Shown: in pieces, positions 49,701-60,785 of the stretch
How positions within the stretch are numbered: position 1 is the first letter of the stretch
Layout: each line of letters opens with the position of its first letter
NCBI RefSeq assembly: GCF_964355755.1
Contig: NC_092670.1
Coordinates: 18,723,201 to 18,787,200, forward strand
Length of the DNA stretch: 64,000 nucleotides
Source of the DNA: Antedon mediterranea
Lineage: Eukaryota; Echinodermata; Crinoidea; Comatulida; Antedonidae
Direction: 5' to 3'
Translations under genes and position numbers: made by a program
The notes under the pieces: generated by a model
What the model was told of the DNA's origin: nothing
Database searches by the model: none
The model's input: only the letters and a program-made list of their open reading frames with translations

Positions 49701-51733
49701 ACCTCAATAAATTTAATGTTTAACTGAACTTTGTTAACTTTTGCGTTCCTTTCCATTTTTCAATTTACGAGGCGCCTATGTGCCTTCGTTGGACACATTG
49801 ATGGAGCATGTAACCTAGAAATAAACTTGACGTTTCTTCTCAATAGGCTATTAATTCTACGAATTCACATTCTCAGCTCAGTTATCAGTTATGACCCTGT
49901 TCGATCATATCAATCTAAATATTTCGCAGAATTCTTAAAAACTAAAGTGAAGTTGGTAAAGTAATAATAATATGAATGAATGAAACTATGATATATATCT
50001 CTTTCCCATTTACACGACTGCGATAGGTCTATTGTATACATATCTAACAAGGGAAGAACTGTTCTAATGATCGGAGCGTTAGAGTAAAATTTCATAAAAT
50101 TATGCATTCGTTTTAATATTTAGGAACAACAATTTGCCATATTTTTGGGTTTTTTTACTATTAAAATATGTTTAGCATAAGTTTGAGAGAACCAACATAC
50201 GTCATCTTTACTTTATAGGCCCTAGTAATAAATCCTTATTCTCTTTCAGCATGTCAACAAAATTGTGAAGCCAAATTTTCCTGTGCAAATGTATGTTCAA
50301 TGTACTGTGCATGCAGATCTCCGAGGTCGGTGGTTGCCGGTAGATATGGCGGCAAGTCGTTGACGTTGAAAAACGGTAGACAAATACCGTGTTCAGACAT
50401 AAATGGAATGGTATATAGATGTAAACGAGTTACTAAACGGATTTATACTCCTGACGAAGATAGGAATTCATTTATTATGGAATCAGATGTAAGTGTATGA
50501 TTTGAACGTTTTCGACAAATTGCAGAAGTCAAAATATTGACGACGATGATAGCACAAACCCGATTACAAAAACCAAAACAAAGTTATCAATGCCTTTAAA
50601 CCGCGCGATATTGATGACGATGATAGTACAAACGGTATTGATTAGGTTTAAAAATAGGAAACTTTTTGTGATGACAGTAATATATTCTTTTCTTAATATG
50701 CCTAGGCCTACTCAATAGTTGTCAAACAAACATAGCTAGAAATTGAGACTGAAACACATACAATTGTCTAAAACTGGCAACAAGTGCAACTGAAAACAAA
50801 AGAACAACATCTAAAAAATCAAACTTAATAAAGACAATGTAACTCTTTACCTTTGAATCAATGAAATTTTGCCACATGAAATTGAAGTGATAAAATACTA
50901 CTAAATTTCAACTATATACTGGTTTCTGTATAACTTGTTTAACAATACAGAGGGCAAATACTGACACATGGGGACCTTAACCGGACACATAGGCCTATGG
51001 GTACAATTCTAAACGTTTTTTTTGTTGACAGGCTAGTTGGCAAGATTATGATTCAACTGACAACAAACTTAATGAAGAAATGCAATCAACAAGAATGTCG
51101 TTAAAACAGATCATACGCCAGGTAAATGAATACAAAATGCCCATATGGGCATTTTGCTTAAATGCCCATATTATGGACATGATGATGTCATATCACTACC
51201 ATAATTTAAGCATATCACCAGCATATTTGTAATCGGAGGAAAGAATACTTTTTACTCTAGACTAGCTCGTGTGCACTTTAAAGAACTTAGTACATCTTTC
51301 AAGACGAGTAGGGGGTTACCCAGGTGTATTAATACATCTTAGCCACTGATCACCAACTGGGCCCTCTGGGAGATCAGTCTTTATACCCAGTATAAATATA
51401 TATTTCAATTTCAATTTCTAAGCTACGTAGGCCTATCCTATGAAGGTGTGACAGTGTACCAATTCCTTTTTGGTTTCTGCTATCCTAAATACGAAAATTC
51501 ATTTTGCGTCCGATGAGGAAAGGACCACAACTTTCTCGCTATATCCTGTATAAAGCATTGAAAAAACATTAAATGATTAAAAGTTCGTCACTTACCCGCT
51601 GTTTCTAACATAGATGTTATATAGGTTAAATACATTTTGTAAGTAATAATAATTTACACAATTTATTTCCTTTCAGATTCTTCGACAAGAGAGCTACAAC
51701 TTTTACGATTGGAACTCAGAACCGAATTTTTGA
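46770..51733 (+). CDS. Putative secreted cysteine-rich peptide precursor B (153 aa)
   Basis: I do not recognise this gene. Four exons, 46770-46845, 50250-50488, 51032-51121 and 51677-51733 (TGA), join with phases 1, 0, 0 and consensus borders (TCAA/GTAAGT, CTTTCAG, GAT/GTAAGT, GTTGACAG, CAG/GTAAAT, CTTTCAG). A signal peptide (FKDLYIVVALFAILPLIAIA, cut after AIA) precedes eight cysteines: six in a tight cluster C-x3-C-x5-C-x3-C-x3-C-x-C (27-47) and two at 73 and 83. Then comes a KR-V-T-KR site (84-89), a possible prohormone-convertase cut, and an acidic, Asn/Gln-rich tail ending in WNSEPNF. The even number of cysteines, all after the signal peptide, supports a disulfide-bonded secreted protein. 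The spacing is not that of insulin/relaxin, eclosion hormone or neurophysin. It could be a neuropeptide-like, defence or matrix peptide. ATTAAA at 51816-51821 fits as the polyadenylation signal. Confidence 0.68.
46846..50249 (+). other. Long first intron of peptide gene B
   Basis: The 3.4-kb intron separates the signal-peptide exon from the cysteine exon. No additional exon was recognised. It contains two diverged copies of a block with GAGGACTGACGGTCAAACCG / CAGGACTTACGGACGAACCG near 49320 and 49480, and AT-rich sequence. Confidence 0.5.
51134..51155. repeat. 22-bp perfect palindrome beside the exon 3 donor of peptide gene B
   Basis: AAAATGCCCAT and its exact reverse complement meet at 51144/51145, beginning 13 bases after the exon 3 boundary at 51121. 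It leads into a partial MITE family 1 copy. A transcript hairpin here would sit next to the splice donor. Confidence 0.8.
51138..51225. mobile_element. Partial MITE family 1 copy
   Basis: The internal block AATGCCCATATTATGGACAT-GATGATGTCATATCACTACC matches the centre of family 1. Terminal inverted repeats are missing. It lies in the last intron of peptide gene B. Confidence 0.55.
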
Positions 51734-51815
51734 TCGACATTTTGAATTCTATTATTTTTTATTAGTTAAATTAAAATTTATATTTTTTATAAATATAAAT
51801 ATACACGTGTGCAAT

Positions 51816-51821
51816 ATTAAA
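51816..51821 (+). terminator. Candidate polyadenylation signal (ATTAAA) of peptide gene B
   Basis: ATTAAA, the commonest variant signal, lies 83 bases after the stop codon and is followed by a T/G-containing stretch. Confidence 0.35.
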
Positions 51822-52424
51822 GTCTCCATCTTATTAGGAGAAAAAAAATATTAGTAAAAAAATTAAAGATAAACTGCTAAAAGCAAACACTATAGTCAAG
51901 GAGCAGGAACACGTATCTGTTTACGGTGTAATATCTATTTTACTCAGAAAAGTTTGGTTGGTTTCCATCATTTATGAAACAATTAGCTACGAACTTCAAA
52001 GGTGTTCTTAATTTATGTTTATTAGGCATTACTTGATAAAAGAATGTTAACGATGATTTTTTTTAAATTCGATGCCATGGGCAATGTGAAATACTAACTT
52101 TACACAAAAAAGCAATGAGAAGGAAAAAGTAGGGCATCAACAATATTAACAAATTGAAGTAATTATTTTAAAAAAGAGACTTGTGAAAATGTCGACTTAA
52201 CGAGCATTATGGTAGCTGTCTTTCCACAGAAATGTAAATGTGCAATAATGGCCATTATTCCTACACGGTAAAACCACACATGGACCTAGGGAACCAGGGC
52301 AGAGGTAGTTCATCTGGGTTGATTTCAACTATTATGATTATTACAGAATTCATTAACGAAATTATGGTTCGCAGCCTGTACTGGGTATAATCCACTACCG
52401 TATCTATTTAGACTCACTCGACTT

Positions 52425-52670
52425 ACCCGCGGAATATCGTGACGAATGACGTACCTTGGTGTACCCTGAAAATGACGTGTCTTGTCGAACCCTTGGAATA
52501 ACGTAACTTGGCGTACATGGCGATGACGTACCGTGAATGACGTAACTCTCGTGGCACACTTGGAACGACGTACATTGGCAGACACTGGGAATGACGTACA
52601 TAAATATATTGGCAATGACGTACCTGGGTATATCCTAAGAATGACGTACCTTGGCGTACCTGCATGCATA
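52425..52670. repeat. Degenerate tandem repeat with TGACGTA cores
   Basis: About nine units of 24-35 bp, each with a core such as GAATGACGTACCTTGGCGTA. Units vary outside the core. It produces overlapping minus-strand ORFs (MHAGTPRYV..., MYVIPSVCQ...) without coding meaning. Confidence 0.75.
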
Positions 52671-53047
52671 GTTATCCTGCAAAATCAACATTAGATTCTT
52701 GATTTGCTCCCTACAGCATGACCATTCAAATGGTTTTCTGTTAACCTTTTCTTTCTGAAATATCAATAAGATTGTTAATTTGTAGCTTTGTTTCGATACG
52801 GTATTGTACAATCACCTTTTTCTTTTAGCCACTGTTATTATTTTAGGTATATTATACAAATACTGTATAATAAATGTCAATTAGAGTGTACTGTTTGTTT
52901 AATCATAAGCTCCTGTTGCAAATAAATGCTAACGTCAATTTAATATTGTTTATTTTATTATTAAAGATTTTGTTTATTATGGTGATAATGACAGCACGAT
53001 GACGATGATTTTGAGAATTTATACAATATTATACTTACTGTGGTTTC

Positions 53048-53909
53048 TACGGTGGCTGATTTCCGCCAAAGAAAAAAAATTATTTTTTTATAATAATACG
53101 GCGTTATAACGCCGTAATTAGGGCGTTATAACGCCGTGATAGGGCGTTATAACGTACATGCACATGCGTAGTACATCAACAAACCCAGAGTCATAAAAGT
53201 TGCGACTTTAAATGGATTGAATCAATTTGTTTAAAGGTTTTTGTTAAAATAATAATATAATTTTGATGATTTTAAACAAACAAAATAGCTTTAATCCATT
53301 TAATTTAATGGCTCTGCCTGTGCGCCCCATGCGTTTATTTTGTACAGCGATTCTCTATAGTAATGCATTATTTTTACATTTAGTTTAAAATTCATTCATT
53401 CATTGAAGTAAACATTTATTTCTACGATAAAAAAACATTTCTTTCAATTTACAAATAAATTTGAATTAAAATTAAAATCATCTTCGCAGTAATTTATGAT
53501 TGCGTTATCTTAACAAAAACCTTTAAACAAATTGATTGTTTTGATATTAAATTATATATTTAAAACCTTGTGAATGTTATACATTTTTTAAGCAAATGAC
53601 TTGACTCCATACACTACATAGGCATAGTTGGACACAAATATGGCCAGTAATGTACCACGTGACTTTCTAAAATCTGTGAATGCGCCGAGAGGTTTGTTGA
53701 TGTACTACGCATGCGCATGTACGTGTGAACAGATTGTATATTTAGGCCTATTTACGGCGTTATAACGCCCTAAATTTGGGATTGTATATTTAGGCCCTAA
53801 TTACGGCGTTATAACGCCCCAATTACGGCGTTATAACGCACTAATTTAGGGCGTTATAACGCCGTATTATTATAATAATTTTTTTCTTTGGCGGAAATCA
53901 GCCACCGTA
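53048..53909. mobile_element. Foldback DNA element (862 bp) with GGCGTTATAACGCC iterons
   Basis: The termini TACGGTGGCTGATTTCCGCC and GGCGGAAATCAGCCACCGTA are perfect inverted repeats that continue through CAAAGAAAAAAAATTATT. They are flanked by the 6-bp direct repeat GGTTTC (53042-53047 and 53910-53915). Inside are seven copies of the 14-bp palindrome GGCGTTATAACGCC, two with mismatched ends: 53100, 53122, 53143 on the left and 53756, 53805, 53827, 53850 on the right. Two further inner inverted pairs follow: 53153-53187 with 53692-53726, and 53222-53247 with 53510-53535. No transposase is encoded. The ORF starting at 53888 overlaps the right terminus and is spurious. Confidence 0.82.
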
Positions 53910-54619
53910 GGTTTCTTCTTATTGAAGTTAAAATAGACAAACCTGTTCAAAACCCAGCGGATAAAAACAGTTGCGTTTTAGATTACGATTTGGGTCAGTT
54001 ACACACAATGACTGATTCTTTGCTCTTCATCCTCCTAAAAGCGTATTGTTGTCTTTTTAAAAACAATTAATATGCCACGTGCATGCCTGCCCCAGTTTGC
54101 TAATTCAATCAAGTTAAGAAGTGTTTAAAAAATGTTCGGATCCGAATACTGTAATTGCTATTCATCCGAATACGATAATATGCTATCCATCCGAATACGA
54201 TAATTGACTATAATTGCTACAGAAATTTACAACAAAAGGCTTCTTCATTTTAAAATATAATTTCTTATTTTTTATTTATATTAGTTTCTCATTTTTAAAT
54301 GACGCTTATTTAAAAAAGATTGTTTGGGAATATGTTTAGCCATTAAGAACATGATGCAGTGTGTGTTATACAACACTTAACGTTTGCTAACAACGCCTCG
54401 AGGAGCGTCAGTTGCAATCATTATTTCATCATTAATCAAAATTGCTGCCAAAACATGAAAACCGAATTGTTTTCAACAGAAGAGTTCAATTAATCATTTG
54501 AGATAAAAAAGAAATTAAAAACTTGCAGATAAATCCACTATGTTGAATTAACTGGTAGCTTGAGATGTACCGAATAAGGTTGTCTGGTAGTCTTTGCAAA
54601 GTTACGACGCCCGACGGTA

Positions 54620-54885
54620 GCGAGGAAACGATGACGGAGAACCGTTGAGCCGGAGAATCATTGAGACGGAGAACCGTTGAGACGGAGAACCATTGAGACG
54701 GAAAACCGTGGGACGGAAAACTGTTGAGCGAGACGAAAAACCTTTGAGACGGAAAACCGTTGAGACGGAGAACCGTTAAGGCGGAAAACCGTAGGACGGA
54801 AACAGTTGAGATGAAAAACCGTGGAGACGGAAAACCGCTGAGACAGAAAGCCGTGGAAATGAAAAACAATGAAAACGGAAAGCAA
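54620..54885. repeat. Minisatellite of about 15-17 bp (GAGACGGAAAACCGTT)
   Basis: About fifteen imperfect copies of GAGACGGAGAACCGTT / GAGACGGAAAACCGTG. The unit includes the near-palindrome ACGGAAAACCGT. Minus-strand ORFs with FSVSTVLRLNG repeats are its translation artefact. Confidence 0.85.
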
Positions 54886-56770
54886 TAACGTATAAATACT
54901 GATTAGAAAAAACCCCTATGTTGCACAAAAACACGCATCCCATTTTGCCACAAATACACGACGACATTCTTTACTTTATTTTTTGTTACGACAGATATTT
55001 TATTATAATTACATAAATACTGATGTTTTGATTAATTATTTTTAATATGGAAGAAAAACTAGATATTTATATCTATATATTCCATGATTACAATATACTA
55101 CATAATAAAATAAAACTTTTTAATTACAGTACTCAAGTATTTCTCCGTGTCACACTAGAACGGCAATCTGAACTATTAGGCCTATTGCTTGTTGTCTGCT
55201 AGCATTTCAATTACTAATAAATGAAAATGAATAAATCGATAGCAAATAATATATTGCACAAAAAGACTATACAATTAAGGCCTAATACGATTTGTAGATG
55301 TGACGCGATTTATATTGTGACACGACTGGGCGCGAAAGATAATATAAAATAAACATATATTAAAATACTGTACGAATTTTGTCAAATAAATTACTAAAGC
55401 AAAGACATTAATCGAAAATTTGCTAAAAAATTAATATATAAGTATATAGACTATTTACAAACTAATATGCGTCTATTCTATAGTATTATTATAACTAACA
55501 GCATTTCGTTAATAAATAAATGTGACGTCACAAGACCAACATTGCTGGTCGATGAGAGGTAACGAGGAATGCGTGACTTTTTTTCTTTTCAAAATCGTGA
55601 TATGAAAAACTAATCAGAATGACACACCATTAGTTAATCATTAATTTTAATGCTTCCTTTATGGAATATAAATAGCAATTTGAACACATTTGATGATTAG
55701 ATTAAGTTACAAGGAGAATATTAAGTAATCTTGCTATTTAAAATGTATATTTGTATCTTAAGGTCATCGGTAAACATTGGGAAATGTGCAAGAACTGCCG
55801 TTGGACCATTTGAACTGTGGTATGATATTGTGGGGAAGCTCCTTTCCGGTTCAACTCCGGTCCTACCGTCGGAGCGAACCATTGTAGCTGTGGTGTGTTG
55901 TGGTTTTGCTCCTGTTCGGCTCAACTATCGTTCGACCATTTGAGCTAGTTTGGCCGAAAACAGTCCATGGCACCTAAATCCTAATTTTAAAACAATAATT
56001 GACAGGCGATAATAGCCCTATAATGACGGAGGCTTATAAACCATTACAGCGGTTTTGCTGTTTATATCAGGTTTATTTTGAGCCCGCCAAATGAACCGCC
56101 AAGAAACAAGATGTCAACAGCATTGTAACGCTTAAATCAAATGCGTTTTTTTGCATTCAATAATTCAGAAATTTTTATATATAATCCTTAAATTGACTGT
56201 AAGGATAAGGATAATGTACATTTATTTAATTTCAACGCAACTGTTCTAAAACCCTATGAAGGCCAGTAATGGGCATTACAACTATTTTTGAATATTTTTC
56301 TATGTAGTATGAAATTGTTTTTAAAAATAATAAATAGAAATATGCTAATTTTTTTTCATGTTGCCTGTTCGGAAGTTGGCAATCTCTAGAAAGACAAATT
56401 AAATATAATACAAGTGAAATATTACAAAATAAATAGTCAACTACGTAATTTGAGATAGTTTACGTAAAAGTGAAAATTACTTGGAATTATCGAATTTCTT
56501 TAAAGTGGTCTGAGATAGTTATCGTTGTCAACACTAACAACATATTTCTTGTCGGGTTTTCGCGGTAAGTGCATTATAGAACACACGTTAAATTATTAGT
56601 TTTACTTTACAATATCATCGTGTGACAAACAAAGAGGTGTATCTTGACACAACACACGGAACTAATTTGATGTAAGGGAGGTACGGCAGCTTTGGATCGA
56701 CGATTTTCTCACGACGAGCGTCACAGAAGGGAATCTTTATTTAGTAAAGAATCAGGCGAATTCATTCGTT

Positions 56771-56924
56771 TAAAGCTCTCTACACTATTATACTAGTTTG
56801 ACAAAAAAGTGTGATGTGCACAAATATGGTAGTGATATGCCCAAATATGGTAGTGATATGACATCATCATGTCCATTATAAGCAAATCACATTTTTTGTC
56901 ACATAAAGTTTAGACAAGGCTTTA
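56771..56924. mobile_element. MITE family 1 copy
   Basis: TAAAGCTCTCTACACTATTA at the left and TAAAGTTTAGACAAGGCTTTA at the right, with an internal AAATATGGTAGTGATATG word duplicated. Confidence 0.75.
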
Positions 56925-57071
56925 AACGTATTAAAAAACTCATCGGAATTCCTTTAACTTCAGATATTGACTCAAGGAGCCATTTCTTGGGATAAAACAC
57001 ATTTTGTATAAGATAGGATTACTTCTAAAATGACGTCAGTGACTCCTCTTCCAGTTGCCAGTTGGTTGCAA

Positions 57072-57143
57072 TCACAGCTGCCAGCTAAAAAGATGATGTT
57101 TCACCAGCATGTCTCGCACTCCTTCACGTAGCGGAACACTCAT
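57072..57143 (-). CDS. Terminal coding exon 1 (…VRDMLVKHHLFSWQL), gene continues to the right
   Basis: On the minus strand, an acceptor (TTCTTCTCTCAG) is followed by 23 codons and TGA. The frame begins at phase 0, and the peptide ends VRDMLVKHHLFSWQL. It aligns without gaps with the exon at 63670-63741 (15 of 23 identities; most other changes are conservative, V/I, R/K, E/D). Conserved protein with diverged DNA shows selection on a coding sequence. I do not recognise the protein. No other exon of the same gene was found between the two copies, so alternative last exons of one gene is the simplest reading. The first codon is ATG, but a 23-residue stand-alone protein is less likely. Confidence 0.6.
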   Translation of the reverse strand: MSVPLREGVRDMLVKHHLFSWQL

Positions 57144-57659
57144 CTGAGAGAAGAACGTTATAATTACAGTTATATTCTCAAACCACTAGTACCGCAACGT
57201 TTTTCTTACAATACACAGGAATAATAATAATTATTATCTATTTGGCACATATCGATATAAAGGTGCGTTCTACAATCAACATTTATTAAAACCATATTAA
57301 AATGCTAACTATAACATTTACAACAATAATAATAAAAATGTAATAATAATGAAAAACAAACAGTACCATGATATGTAAAAAACCTACCCCTTCCCCATCC
57401 CGCCACTACAATAAATGGGCATAAATAGGCACAATGAATACTGAATACTTTATTTGCCCATTCATTATTATACAGTTTTTTTTCATTCATCGTAATCATT
57501 GATATACATAAATAAGCATAGTACAAAGAAAGAAAAAGAATGTTTCACGTTCAGTGTTTCGTTTCACTTGTGGCAATCCCGTCTACCTCCAAAGTGGTTG
57601 TGATCTTTTTTTATTTTGATGAAAAGACGAAATAAATGAAATGAAATTCTTCTTAATGA

Positions 57660-58195
57660 AAGGTAATTATGACAATGATATTTATAATGTTAATGATATC
57701 AATGCTTGGTGGAAATGATGATCATATGAAGATGAAAATGATGATTATGAAAACGATGATTATGATGTTGTTTGATAATGATTATGAAAACGATGATTAT
57801 GATGTTTGATAACAATGATTATAAAAACGATGATTATGATGATGTTTGATAAAAATTATTATGAAAACGATGATCATGATGATGTTTGATAACAATGATT
57901 ATGAAAACGATGATTATGATGATGTTTGATAACAATGATTATGAAAACGATAAAAACGATGATTATGATGATGTTTGATAACAATGATTATGAAAACGAT
58001 GATATGATGATGTTTGATAACAATGATTATGAAAACGATGATTATGATGATGATTGATAACAATGATTATAAACACGATGATTATAGTAATGATTGATAA
58101 AAATAATAAATGATTATGAAAACGAAGATTATGGTAATGATTGATAAAAATGATAAAAATTATTATGAAAACGATGATTATGATGATAATCTTAT
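57660..58195. repeat. Minisatellite with GATGATTATGAAAAC units
   Basis: About twelve imperfect copies of a 40-48-bp unit built from GATTATGAAAACGATGATTA and TGATGATGTTTGATAACAAT. No ORF of interest. Confidence 0.85.
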
Positions 58196-58504
58196 TTCAA
58201 TTTTTCGTCATAAAAAAAAAAATTGAATGACCAGTGTGAGCAAAGGGGTAGATAACGTGTAGGTTTGAGGACAATATTGATTTAATAAGGTGTGTTACAC
58301 ATGAATATGATAAATTCAATTATGTGAGACACAATATCAATTAATGATTGTAAAGTGATGACGTAAGACGGTTATAATACGACGAAGATGGCAATTAACT
58401 ATTAAGATCTTAAACATGTATTTTGTACCGACTGTTTCCACATATTTAGCTTTTAAATACGCAGTTACATGTTTAGCGTCTTTGAAAACCTAAACGTGTT
58501 TATA

Positions 58505-59476
58505 GCTACATGTTGTTTTCCTCCACTCGTTTGACAGTCAACATGTCACTATTATGTTCAGTCAACATGTTTAGGTACATGTTGTTTTCCTCCACTCGTT
58601 TAGCAATCAACATGTCACTATTATGTTCAGTCAACGTGTTTAGGTACATGTTGTTTTCCTCCACTCGTTTAGCAATCAACATGTCACTATTATGTTCAGT
58701 CAACATGTTTAGGTACATGTTGTTTTCCTCCACTCGTTTAGCAATCAACATGTCACTATTATGTTCAGTCAACATGTTTAACTACATGTTGTTTTCCTCC
58801 ACTCGTTTAGCAATCAACATGTCACTATTATGTTCAGTCAACGTGTTTAGGTACATGTTGTTTTCCTCCACTCGTTTAGCAATCAACATGTCACTATTAT
58901 GTTCAGTCAACATGTTTAGGTACATGTTGTTTTCCTCCACTCGTTTAGCAATCAACATGTCACTATTATGTTCAGTCAACATGTTTAGCTACATGTTGTT
59001 TTCCTCCACTCGTTTGGCAATCGACATGTCACTATTATGTTCAGTCAACATGTTTAGGTACATGTTGTTTTCCTCCACTCGTTTAGCAATGAACATGTCA
59101 CTATTATGTTCAGTCAACATGTTTAGCTACATGTTGTTTTCCTCCACTCGTTTAGCAATCGACATGTCACTATTATGTTCAGTCAACATGTTTAGCTACA
59201 TGTTGTTTTCCTCCACTCGTTTGGCAATCGACATGTCACTATTATGTTCAGTCAACATGTTTAGCTACATGTTGTTTTCCTCCACTCGTTTAGCAATCGA
59301 CATGTCACTATTATGTTCAGTCAACATGTTTAGCTACATGTTGTTTTCCTCCACTCGTTTAGCAATCGACATGTCACTATTATGTTCAGTCAACATGTTT
59401 AGCTACATGTTGTTTTCCTCCACTCGTTTAGCAATCGACATGTCACTATTATGTTCAGTCAACATGTTTAGGTATG
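58505..59476. repeat. 69-bp minisatellite, 14 copies
   Basis: Each unit contains ACATGTTGTTTTCCTCCACT, CGTTTAGCAATC and CATGTCACTATTATGTTCAG. Copies differ at a few fixed positions (TTAGGTA/TTAGCTA, AATCAAC/AATCGAC, AACATG/AACGTG), and the first and second halves of the array carry different variants. The 69-bp unit is 23 codons, so it stays open for 335 residues on + and shorter stretches on -. The ACATGTT words form repeated short palindromes. Confidence 0.95.
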
Positions 59477-59937
59477 TGTTTAGCGTAACGTGTCTTTATA
59501 TTGCTCCACATGTTTAACATTCAACACGTCACTGATGTGTTAAGTTGGATACAGACTACATGTTTAGAATGTATTTAGTTGGTACAAAATACATGTTTAA
59601 GATCTACACAATATTTTTAGTGTAGAGTGACAATTATGTGAAAAGTCATTGAACGGGATAATTAAATAAGGAAATACTGGGCGATGTTAATAAAATAAAC
59701 AGGAGGATATTAATTAATAATAGTATGAATAATAACACTACAAACAATAGTTACATCATGGTGCAGGGAAAATGGTTACATAAAATTAGTATTCATCGAC
59801 ACTTTAAGTGAATTAATAAAACATCACTTGTTTGTTTTCCACTTTATATTTGTTTATTATTCACAATAATGATATTCACAACAACGCACCAACACAGTAT
59901 AGAAGAGAAAAATATAATAATAAATTGGTAATAGAAG

Positions 59938-60288
59938 ACTACGGTATGACGTTACTTATGAACATAAAGAACTAACTACAATTGAGGATATAGGGACGTG
60001 GGTCTGTAATTTGACGTCACTGACACGTCATTATCAACCTATGATATCAACATATTTTAACTCTCTTTTAATGGAAAAGAAAAAACAGATGTTTAAGCTC
60101 TGTCTACACTATCAAACTTTATGTGACTACGGTATGGTGTTACTTATGAACAAAAAGAACTAACTACAATTGAAGAAATAGGGACGTGGGCCTGTAATTT
60201 GACATCACTGACACGTCATCATCATATGACATCAACATATTTTAACTCTCTTTTAATGAAACGAAAAACAGACTACACTATCAAACTT
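59938..60288. repeat. Tandem duplication of about 185 bp with a MITE breakpoint
   Basis: The block starting GACTACGGTATGACGTTACT at 59938 recurs at 60126 (GACTACGGTATGGTGTTACT). Both copies include AAAGAACTAACTACAATTGA and CATCAACATATTTTAACTCT-type words, and each ends in CTACACTATCAAACTTTATG-TGA of MITE family 1. The copies differ by several substitutions and indels. Confidence 0.8.
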
Positions 60289-60408
60289 TATGTGAACAAA
60301 TGTGATGTGCTCATATATGGACACGATTACGTCATATCACTACCATATTTGGGCACATCACTTATTTTTTTTGTCAAACTAGTTTGATAATGTAGACAGA
60401 GCTTTTAA
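60091..60408. mobile_element. MITE family 1 copy broken by the tandem duplication
   Basis: The left terminus TTAAGCTCTGTCTACACTATC is at 60092 and the right terminus GATAATGTAGACAGAGCTTTT ends at 60408. The left terminus is repeated, truncated, at 60273 because of the duplication. Confidence 0.75.
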
Positions 60409-60599
60409 AACTAAAATTGAAGGGCTTCGTCTTCCGTTACGTTTTCCGTTCCGTGAAACTCAACGGATGTGAATCTACTTTATCTCACACTCATGGTTCG
60501 TGGTACGTATTATGTGTAATTTAATAATTAATTATCTATTAAATAAAGATGATTTGAAAAGAAAGATATTCTTTAAAATTAAGACACTATACAGCCTTT

Positions 60600-60785
60600 C
60601 ATGTGGGACACTTTTATTCAGAAGATACCTCTATTAAGGGGACAATTTATTGTAAAACGAACGAAATATTATACAGTGGACACTCCTAAGGGGATACTTT
60701 TATTCAGGAGATGCCTCTATTAAGGGGACACTTTATAGTAAGAAGAACGAAAAGCAATACTATAATACAGTGGACAGACTTTATG
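60600..60785. repeat. Two-unit tandem repeat with TATTAAGGGGACA
   Basis: Two roughly 100-bp units share ACTTTTATTCAGAAGAT, ACCTCTATTAAGGGGACA and ATACAGTGGACA. They are related to the inverted-repeat remnant at 25930-26160. Confidence 0.65.

Larger units (their letters stand above)
51822..57071. other. Gene-free accessory stretch
   Basis: No gene was recognised. It holds the TGACGTA-rich repeat, the foldback element and the ACGG-rich minisatellite (separate entries), plus MITE family 1 at 56771. ORFs on both strands at 55721-55943 are mutual shadows in a GGTC/GACC-rich patch with internal inverted words. Confidence 0.5.

Noticed and set aside
54486-54967. Overlapping minus-strand ORFs rich in FSVSTVLRLNG
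   Set aside because: They are translations of a 15-17-bp ACGG-rich minisatellite in several frames.
55721-55943. Overlapping ORFs of about 70 residues on both strands
   Set aside because: They are mutual shadows in a GC-richer patch with internal inverted words. No domain or splice context.
58510-59517. 335-residue ORF with a 23-residue repeat that could be read as a repeat protein
   Set aside because: It is the translation of a near-identical 69-bp minisatellite. Changes do not favour synonymous sites, the opposite strand is partly open too, and there are no splice or start signals.
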